The position numbers and the translations under genes were made by a program. Below the pieces are notes generated by a model. That model did no database searches. It had not been told where the DNA came from and was given only the letters and a program-made list of their open reading frames with translations. A DNA stretch of 47,394 nucleotides from positions 1 through 47,394 of the forward strand of contig RECC01000043.1 in NCBI GenBank assembly GCA_007692455.1, in the 5' to 3' direction. Shown one piece after another: positions 41,874 to 47,394 of the stretch (position 1 is the first letter of the stretch; every line of letters starts with the position of its first letter). The stretch comes from Alkalibacterium sp. Its GTDB lineage: Bacteria; Bacillota; Bacilli; Lactobacillales; Carnobacteriaceae_A.

Positions 41874-42422
41874 CTACTCAGATAATCTGACTCGGTATAT
41901 CGGTTCGTAGACTAACTGACCGTTCACTCGTTTACTTTCCATCAAACTAATCGACTCAACTGGTATGACCGCTTCCGGGACAACTAGTTTCTCTTTCAGT
42001 ACTTCAAATGGCGTAGTCAGTTGAATCTGTCTTCCCAACGTTAAATGAGGAACATAATTATTCGTTGTATCTATCAGCTCATCATTGCCCAAGTTGTTTA
42101 AAACTTCTTTATTTAATTGATACAGTGCCTCTAAATTGCCACTCACTCCTACCCAGATGATTTCTCTGCTTTTCTTTTTAAAGGAGCCGAGTTCACTTAA
42201 AATTAACTGAAAAGGGACTGGTTTCATTGCAGACTTATCCATTGCTCCTTTAATCCGTACACACTCTTCCTGGTTTACTTCTCCTATAAAATGAATAGTC
42301 AGGTGAAAATTTTCAGTTGAGGTAAACTTTCCTGCTGATGCATCTGCTCTTACTGCCTGTTGCACAATACTCAGTTCAGCTTTAATCTCCTCGCTTACTT
42401 CAACGGCAATAAATACTCTCAT
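41874..42422 (-). CDS. thpR: RNA 2',3'-cyclic phosphodiesterase (LigT/ThpR family)
   Basis: This 182-residue protein has the two H-x-T-x motifs of the 2H phosphoesterase family: NFHLTIHFIGE (about 42-52) and VPHLTLGR (about 127-134). Members open 2',3'-cyclic phosphates at RNA ends and can join 2'-5' RNA ends in vitro. The role in bacteria is not settled. It lies 52 bases before the methyltransferase and 11 behind the DUF998 gene. Confidence 0.93.
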   Translation of the reverse strand: MRVFIAVEVSEEIKAELSIVQQAVRADASAGKFTSTENFHLTIHFIGEVNQEECVRIKGAMDKSAMKPVPFQLILSELGSFKKKSREIIWVGVSGNLEALYQLNKEVLNNLGNDELIDTTNNYVPHLTLGRQIQLTTPFEVLKEKLVVPEAVIPVESISLMESKRVNGQLVYEPIYRVRLSE

Positions 42423-42433
42423 ATCAAATTCTC

Positions 42434-43084
42434 CTAATATATTAACTTTTTACTTTGAGCTTTTCGTGTTTGTGACTCAATTGATACTAGTTTTAAACTG
42501 GTCGCCAGCATCCAAATCTGCAAGCTGCCGATGTTGATTCGCTGAAGAATACCAAAATAAGGCCAGTCATTTGCAATGAATACAGCTACAGCCGCACCAG
42601 ACAGGAAAATGACTAATCCCGTTAAAAGGGAAAAATAACTGTACAATTGAAAATCTTTCAATTTTCTCAAACCCAGTCCAACTAGAATTGGCGAAATGAT
42701 GGTGAGTGGAATAATCAGTATAGTGATGACGATATGCATTAGCCCTCTGAATGTCAGAGAATCTCCTGGTAAATCCTGCGGGAAAAAGTTGTAGAACAAA
42801 GAAATAATATGCATGGACAGAAATACAAGCATGCCTATTTGACTTGCTCTAGGCGCATTATTCTTCAAAATAAGATAGGCTCCCAAAGAAAATAGGACTG
42901 ATAAAATACCATAGAAAACCGTTAAGACACTTAAAAACAAACGATTTGGTGCTCCACTTGCTGTCAGGTCACTAATAGGCCGGTGCAGATGACTGTATTC
43001 TTCCCACAGGAGTCCTCCAATAATCACATGGCTGATATAAATCAGTACAGCAACGGCGCCAAGGGCAGTCATTTTTCTAGCCAT
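42434..43084 (-). CDS. DUF998 family membrane protein
   Basis: A 216-residue membrane protein with about six hydrophobic segments. HRPISDLTASGAPNRLF (first loop), FFPQDLPGDSLTFRGLMH and ILQRINIGSLQIWML are the conserved DUF998 blocks. The start at 43084 follows AAAGGCGGG by about 6 bases; the ATG six codons upstream overlaps that site. The function of the family is unknown. Confidence 0.85.
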   Translation of the reverse strand: MARKMTALGAVAVLIYISHVIIGGLLWEEYSHLHRPISDLTASGAPNRLFLSVLTVFYGILSVLFSLGAYLILKNNAPRASQIGMLVFLSMHIISLFYNFFPQDLPGDSLTFRGLMHIVITILIIPLTIISPILVGLGLRKLKDFQLYSYFSLLTGLVIFLSGAAVAVFIANDWPYFGILQRINIGSLQIWMLATSLKLVSIESQTRKAQSKKLIY

Positions 43085-43127
43085 TCTAATCCCGCCTTTC
43101 AAAAGTGGGCTCTCATTATCATTTTGC

Positions 43128-43883
43128 TCAACTGTTTATCAACATAACAATCACACCACCTAAACTGTTAACTAAGAGATGGGCTAGAATGAGTATTGTC
43201 GTATTCTTTAATTTTTGTGCGACAAAAGCAGCGGCCAGCGCTCCTGGTAATAAGACTAGAAGGTTCCACCACCAGAAACTATGAAACAGGGTCCAGAGTA
43301 GCCCGTGAATCAGCCAGGTGTGTTTTCCATGAGCTAACTCCTGCCGAGGCAATATGTACCCTCGCCACCATAATTCTTCTCCAAAAATGTTGAAAAACAT
43401 AAAAAATAGTTGAAAGAATATAATTGAGGCCATAGGTTCTGATGCAAATTCAGGTGGCAACCCGCTAACTGTGATTCGAGGGTCGAGCGTAGAGGGTAGA
43501 AAGTCTGGTATTGCTAAACTGACATTACTTAGAAGCCAATTCTGAGTTGGCATAAATATAACATTTCCCAAAAGCATGAATAGTGATAAGCCTAGAACCC
43601 ACCCCCACTCCTTCTTGTTGAGAGTATTTAAACGAAATCTTTTCCTGACCGTCTTCCAATTCATTGGGTGGCCTTCCAGCTTAAAAGCAGCGAATGATGC
43701 AAAGAATAAAAGTATTACCGGCCCCATCAATGTTACTGTGTAATTAACTATTGGATTGACTCCCCGGAAGCCTAAATACGGCATCCCTACATAAATACTC
43801 AGTGTGAAAAGGACCGTCGGTATTCCGAAGAAAAGCAGAGACAGCCACATAGACATTGGATTTGTGACGCCTTTTCTCTCCAT
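43128..43883 (-). CDS. CPBP family intramembrane metalloprotease
   Basis: A 251-residue membrane protein with about seven helices and the three CPBP (Abi, CAAX-protease-like) motifs: EELWWRGYILPR (EExxxR), HGLLWTLFHSFWW (Fxxx(W/F)H) and ILAHLLVNSL (HxxxN). Relatives cut within membranes and in lactic bacteria often give immunity to, or process, bacteriocins, but no bacteriocin gene is visible here. AGAGAGG lies 8 bases before the ATG, and the previous gene ends 5 bases upstream, so they are coupled. Confidence 0.93.
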   Translation of the reverse strand: MERKGVTNPMSMWLSLLFFGIPTVLFTLSIYVGMPYLGFRGVNPIVNYTVTLMGPVILLFFASFAAFKLEGHPMNWKTVRKRFRLNTLNKKEWGWVLGLSLFMLLGNVIFMPTQNWLLSNVSLAIPDFLPSTLDPRITVSGLPPEFASEPMASIIFFQLFFMFFNIFGEELWWRGYILPRQELAHGKHTWLIHGLLWTLFHSFWWWNLLVLLPGALAAAFVAQKLKNTTILILAHLLVNSLGGVIVMLINS

Positions 43884-43888
43884 AAAGC

Positions 43889-44890
43889 TTACCTCTCTCC
43901 GTCAATAGCTGTAGTGTTTTTAAAAAAGCGTCCTGTCTCGTCGATTACTTCTTTCCCGTCTCTTCCCCACCAGACAAAATGTCCTCCGGCTTGTACTGTA
44001 ACGATTTTACTATCCGGAAGATGCCGTTTAAGCCTTAAGAGATGTGAATACCCTACATCTTTGTCTATGGTGGAATGGACAGCCAATACCGGACAGTCTA
44101 TCTGACACCAATCTATCTGATCCGGTTTAGCTGATTTTTTCAGCTCATTCATCATTCCAGGATAGAGGGCACTCATTGGTGTAAGTGACTCAATGAATAG
44201 TTTAAACTGAGTTGAAGCTGATTTGTCTTTAAACTCAGTATCAACCATCTGTTTAATTTCATCTCCATCCATCATAGCTTCTGCTTTTAACAGTTGTTTC
44301 ATCAACAGTTTAGGGAAATAATAAGCCGTTTCTAACATCACCCACGAAAGAATGTCCTTTGCTTTGTCAGTCATGATTAGTTTACCTAATGTTGACTCAA
44401 CTGACTCTTCGTTCGGCTGATAAGGTCCTGTCACTGCACTCCATAATACTAATGATTTTACCGGATAGCTCTCTGCATAGTAGAGCGCTGATAAACCACC
44501 CATAGACAAGCCAAATACCGAGACTTCCTCAATATCCAGAGCTTTAATCACTTCGTGGTAACTATCAGCATGCTGTCTGATAGAATCATCTCGACCAATG
44601 GACGTATTGTAATATCCCGGACGATTAATCGAAATAACCCGGTAATTGTTTTCCAGGAGCCAGTCAAAAGCATAGACTGAATCAATACCCGCTCCTCCAC
44701 CACTTGAAAAAAGAATAACCGGTCTGCTTTTATCACCAAGATCCAGATACTCGACTTTTCCAAATTTAGTTTCGACTGTCTTAAAGTTCTTTCTCACTCT
44801 ATCTCTATCACGGATAAACTCAGTATAGTTTTTCTTTGCTAAATAAATTGCACAGCTGACTACCATCAGTCCAAATAAATATTTCCTCAT
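43889..44890 (-). CDS. Alpha/beta hydrolase with N-terminal membrane helix
   Basis: A 333-residue hydrolase. A short hydrophobic helix (about 3-20) anchors it or acts as a signal. The oxyanion region FSSGGGAGIDS, the nucleophile elbow GLSMGG, the Asp in STIDKDVGYS and the His in AGGHFVWWG complete the triad. A lipase, esterase or peptidase activity is possible. It heads the minus-strand group with the CPBP protease 5 bases downstream. Confidence 0.87.
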   Translation of the reverse strand: MRKYLFGLMVVSCAIYLAKKNYTEFIRDRDRVRKNFKTVETKFGKVEYLDLGDKSRPVILFSSGGGAGIDSVYAFDWLLENNYRVISINRPGYYNTSIGRDDSIRQHADSYHEVIKALDIEEVSVFGLSMGGLSALYYAESYPVKSLVLWSAVTGPYQPNEESVESTLGKLIMTDKAKDILSWVMLETAYYFPKLLMKQLLKAEAMMDGDEIKQMVDTEFKDKSASTQFKLFIESLTPMSALYPGMMNELKKSAKPDQIDWCQIDCPVLAVHSTIDKDVGYSHLLRLKRHLPDSKIVTVQAGGHFVWWGRDGKEVIDETGRFFKNTTAIDGER

Positions 44891-44924
44891 ACGTTTACCC
44901 TCTCATGTGAGTCTTTACACGTTT

Positions 44925-44930
44925 AGTATA
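44925..44930 (-). promoter_or_regulatory. -10 box upstream of the 43889-44890 hydrolase gene
   Basis: TATACT on the minus strand lies 34 bases before the ATG. The -35 box is weak. Confidence 0.35.
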
Positions 44931-45011
44931 GCGCAAACCACTCGCACTCACTATCATTTTATCCTACTGCTTTCTGATTCAATTATCCCCCAAATAAGTC
45001 ACTGTTAATAA

Positions 45012-45051
45012 GCAAAAACACCCCCGGCAGTCTTAAACTGACAGGGGTGTT
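45012..45051 (-). terminator. Terminator after the YjiH-type gene
   Basis: On the minus strand AACACCCC pairs with GGGGTGTT, with an inner CAGT / ACTG stem, followed by TTTTTGCTT. Confidence 0.8.
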
Positions 45052-45062
45052 ACGCACGTTAA

Positions 45063-46418
45063 TTAATGAGATATGACACCCATTGAAGCTAGTATATTAA
45101 CAAGTACAATTAGAATCGGTATGGACAATACAGTCCTGAAAAGAAAGACTTTAATGACATCCCAGAAATTCAGACCGATTTTTGTTTTAACAAGAATCAT
45201 ACCTGTTTCTGACATGAAAACTAACTGTGTGAATGCTAGAACACCAATGAAGAAACGGGCTGCTTCTGACTCCGCACCACTGATGAATAAAGCAGGCAGG
45301 TACATATCAGCAAAACCGGCGACAGATGCAGGTGCCATTTCTGCTGCGACTTCACTGCTGTATCCTAAGAAGTCATAGACAGGAACAAGCGGTGCGCTGA
45401 TAATGTCAAAGAATGGTGTGTATTCAGCGACTATGAGCGACACGGTTCCGACAGCCATGATGATTGGCAGGAAGCCGACATAAATATTCACTACATTCTT
45501 AAGAGCTTCCACAAACGCCCCTTTGACTGAAGTCTGTTCAGCCTGTTCGACCGCTTGGTCATAAGCATGTTCTATCACTGTCTCATCTTCAGGAGTCTCC
45601 ATTGACTTAGGTTGCTTGTCCTCATAATAAGTTGACTCGAATTTCTTTAACGGCATTCGAGCGGTAATAAAGGCCAGTATGAGTGTGACAACCACTATTG
45701 ATCCATAGAAAATGGGGAAGATTCCACTGAATCCTAACTCTTCTGCAACAGCTGCTGCAAAAGCAATACCGACAATGGAAAAGCTCGTGGAAATAATGTA
45801 TGCTTCACGCTGGTTATAGTAGCCTCGCTGGTACTGTTTATCCGTTACCACAATACCGATTGTGCCGTCTCCGACAAAAGATGCAATAGCATCAATCATA
45901 GAGTAACCGGGGACTCTAAAGATTTTTTCAACCATGGGTCCCATCAGGATACCTATAAATTCAACGATACCAAAGTGAGTTAAGAGCGGTAATGCCAGAA
46001 TCCCCACAAAGAATGTGATGTAGAGCGTCGTCAATAGCCCTGTTCCACCGGCCATAAGCCCACCGGTATCTGGATCTAAAATCATATCCGCCCAGGCATT
46101 ACCTTCAAACCAGTTGTAAATAACCATTAAGTATAGAAATGATCCCAACAGTCTCAATACCACGTTAATTGGCGATGCTTTAAAAATTCTATTCAGAAAC
46201 TGACTGCTCGACTCGTAAAACAGAAATACGACAGTGCCTACAAGTACTATCCCTGCACTGATAGCTGTAAAAGTTATAAAGGCATCCAGTATATTATCTG
46301 TTACTAAGTAAATGATGTGTGAAATCATTATACGGCTTTCTCCACCTATAGTAAAAGGCACGAGAAAAAAGATGAATCCGATTAAAGATAAAAATATAAA
46401 CTTAAATTTATTTATCAT
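45063..46418 (-). CDS. YjiH family membrane protein with nucleoside-recognition (Gate) domains
   Basis: A 451-residue membrane protein of about ten helices, of the YjiH group with Gate/nucleoside-recognition domains. LTHFGIVEFIGILMGPMVEK, SFVGDGTIGIVVTDKQYQRG (about residues 190-209), SFSIVGIAFAAAV and MSETGMILVKTKIGLNFWDV are the conserved blocks. It probably transports a small solute, but the compound is unknown. The start at 46418 follows GGAGGG by 8 bases, and the promoter at 46449-46477 rules out the longer frame starting at 46469. Confidence 0.87.
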   Translation of the reverse strand: MINKFKFIFLSLIGFIFFLVPFTIGGESRIMISHIIYLVTDNILDAFITFTAISAGIVLVGTVVFLFYESSSQFLNRIFKASPINVVLRLLGSFLYLMVIYNWFEGNAWADMILDPDTGGLMAGGTGLLTTLYITFFVGILALPLLTHFGIVEFIGILMGPMVEKIFRVPGYSMIDAIASFVGDGTIGIVVTDKQYQRGYYNQREAYIISTSFSIVGIAFAAAVAEELGFSGIFPIFYGSIVVVTLILAFITARMPLKKFESTYYEDKQPKSMETPEDETVIEHAYDQAVEQAEQTSVKGAFVEALKNVVNIYVGFLPIIMAVGTVSLIVAEYTPFFDIISAPLVPVYDFLGYSSEVAAEMAPASVAGFADMYLPALFISGAESEAARFFIGVLAFTQLVFMSETGMILVKTKIGLNFWDVIKVFLFRTVLSIPILIVLVNILASMGVISH

Positions 46419-46448
46419 GTTCTTTACCCTCCATTTGTGACGCTTTAC

Positions 46449-46477
46449 AGAATAGCACACTTTACGCATAGATACAA
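46449..46477 (-). promoter_or_regulatory. Promoter of the YjiH-type gene
   Basis: TTGTAT (46477-46472), a 17-base spacer ending in TGC, and TATTCT (46454-46449) form an extended -10 promoter about 30 bases before the start codon at 46418. Confidence 0.55.
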
Positions 46478-46622
46478 TTATTTTATACTTCTTTCATTCA
46501 TTTAATTATACGAATTTGCATAAAATTTCATTTAACTTTTATTCATGCAACATCATAGCCATATTTCTTAAATGGAATAGCCAACATGCTCACTCTTACA
46601 AGCTGCCGCATAGTAGCTTTCA

Positions 46623-46657
46623 AAAAAATCTTCGGTATTTTTATGTAAATACCGAAG
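46623..46657 (-). terminator. Terminator after the second GNAT gene
   Basis: CTTCGGTATTT pairs perfectly with AAATACCGAAG around a 6-base loop, followed on the minus strand by ATTTTTTT. Confidence 0.9.
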
Positions 46658-46712
46658 GTTTTAAGCGTTGATATTCAGTTTTAGAAATGCTGATTAAACA
46701 GTATTCGTACAC

Positions 46713-47165
46713 TTAAAGCCTGATAGAGTATATGCGCGAATGTTCTCCCCAGGGGTGATAACCTGTATCCACATAAGCAAAACCGTATTGTTCATAATAC
46801 CCTTCTAAATCGGTACTCAAATATAGGTGCGTAAAGCCGCCTTTTCTTGTATCTTCAATAGCCTTGTCTAACAAGTATTTAAAATAGTGATTGCCTCTTT
46901 TTGCCGGTTCAATATATACAGCGCATAGCCAAGGATAAAGGTCCATGCGACTGATAAAGTCATTTGTAATCAAACCTGCGCAGCCGATAATTTGTTCATG
47001 TTCCATCAATACATACCAGTGTGGCAAGGAATTTGTCGTAGACACACTGTGTTCAATACAGTTCTCATATACTTTATTACTTTCAGGCGTCCCCCACTTT
47101 TTCTGGAAATAATCAATTATTTGGGTCATATATTCCGGCTGTTCCCTCACAGAAATAACCTGCAT
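46713..47165 (-). CDS. GNAT family N-acetyltransferase
   Basis: A 150-residue acetyltransferase. ISRMDLYPWLCAVYIEPAKR leads into the motif A loop PAKRGNHYFKYLLD, and the C-terminal HLYLSTDLEGYYEQYGFAYV is the typical motif B end, with the YYEQYGF signature. The substrate is unknown. AAAGGAG lies before the ATG at 47165; the upstream ATG overlaps it. It is 40 bases behind the VOC gene and ends at its own terminator. Confidence 0.9.
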   Translation of the reverse strand: MQVISVREQPEYMTQIIDYFQKKWGTPESNKVYENCIEHSVSTTNSLPHWYVLMEHEQIIGCAGLITNDFISRMDLYPWLCAVYIEPAKRGNHYFKYLLDKAIEDTRKGGFTHLYLSTDLEGYYEQYGFAYVDTGYHPWGEHSRIYSIRL

Positions 47166-47205
47166 AGTCTGTTCTCCTTTCAGCATTATTCACCTGAATC
47201 ATCAC

Positions 47206-47394
47206 TCATTCATTTTCCTTCCATACTCTTTCGAGCTCATAACTGTCCAATTTTTTCATGTTGAGAAACGCCTGCGTTACGCTATCGATTTGCTTTTTTG
47301 TCCCACTGGACAGCAAGTCATCCATATTTTCATGCACAACCTGCCAGGAGACCCCAAAAGCATCTTTCAGCCAGCCACATTGTTCAGCTTCCGG
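47206..47394 (-). CDS. VOC family protein, PhnB-like (3' end only)
   Basis: Only the last 62 codons are in the window; the start lies beyond the right edge. The segment PEAEQCGWLKDAFGVSWQVV is typical of PhnB-like/3-demethylubiquinone methyltransferase-like VOC proteins of Firmicutes, which share the glyoxalase fold but mostly have no known reaction. The rest (QIDSVTQAFLNMKKLDSYEL) is the usual C-terminal helix. Its ribosome site cannot be seen. Confidence 0.85.
   Translation of the reverse strand, partial: PEAEQCGWLKDAFGVSWQVVHENMDDLLSSGTKKQIDSVTQAFLNMKKLDSYELERVWKENE

Larger units (their letters stand above)
46419..46712. other. Intergenic region upstream of the YjiH-type gene
   Basis: This AT-rich gap of 294 bases holds the YjiH promoter and the GNAT terminator (46623-46657). 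I see no gene in it. Confidence 0.6.

Noticed and set aside
1-47394. CRISPR array, insertion sequence, prophage or tRNA genes
   Set aside because: I saw no regular repeat-spacer pattern, transposase, integrase, phage gene or cloverleaf sequence.

Overview
The window looks like the chromosome of a low-GC Gram-positive bacterium, most likely a Lactobacillales/Carnobacteriaceae-type organism (Alkalibacterium or Marinilactibacillus would fit, but this cannot be proved from sequence alone). The evidence is strong AGGAGG-type ribosome sites, TTG/GTG starts, rho-independent terminators, and families typical of Bacilli (YutD, YutF/NagD, TIGR01906, YumC, YtnP, YwbE, Lmo0937-type, HisZ with short HisG). 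Several extracellular proteins carry very acidic linkers, which would suit a salt-tolerant or alkaliphilic life. I see no prophage, insertion sequence, CRISPR array or tRNA gene.

Layout. Positions 1-190 hold two near-consensus tandem promoters firing off the left edge, probably into an rRNA operon. At 0.3-8.3 kb are a GNAT acetyltransferase; a minus-strand group of an S1-domain protein, a Nudix-like protein and glucose-6-phosphate isomerase; then PatB, a ROK fructokinase, a cyclophilin, a YuiD-type membrane protein, ferredoxin-NADP reductase and a PgpA/YutG-like phosphatase. At 8.3-14.3 kb is a minus-strand housekeeping block: TIGR01906, HAD phosphatase, YutD, YunD-type nucleotidase, YtnP-like lactonase and cardiolipin synthase. 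RNase HI follows, then an unexplained multi-hairpin element (15755-15910).

At 16-25 kb lies a complete histidine pathway: hisZGDCBHAF-IE on the plus strand, with the histinidol-phosphate phosphatase hisJ divergent, followed by a PC4-like ssDNA-binding protein and an aldo-keto reductase. A dyad sits between hisJ and hisZ and is a candidate operator. Together these genes convert PRPP and ATP to histidinol, and HisD completes histidine.

At 25-34 kb are a cation diffusion facilitator, a YeiH-GDPD-nucleotidase operon, and UvsE (UV endonuclease with a DUF1722-like tail) apparently co-transcribed with a TspO-like membrane protein, then a 47-residue Lmo0937-type membrane peptide, an EAL phosphodiesterase and a DUF1294 protein. 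At 34-39.5 kb is a minus-strand run of cell-surface and redox genes (unknown 363-residue protein, Old Yellow Enzyme, membrane-anchored hydrolase, VanY lipoprotein, CapA). At 40.2 kb is a heliorhodopsin, the most striking gene, opposite YwbE. The rest is a minus-strand group (methyltransferase, ThpR, DUF998, CPBP protease, hydrolase), a YjiH-type transporter-like protein, a GNAT and the end of a VOC protein cut by the window.

The most interesting signals are the heliorhodopsin with its odd leader, the UvsE-DUF1722/TspO pair (a possible light and UV theme), and the four-way-junction hairpin element after rnhA.
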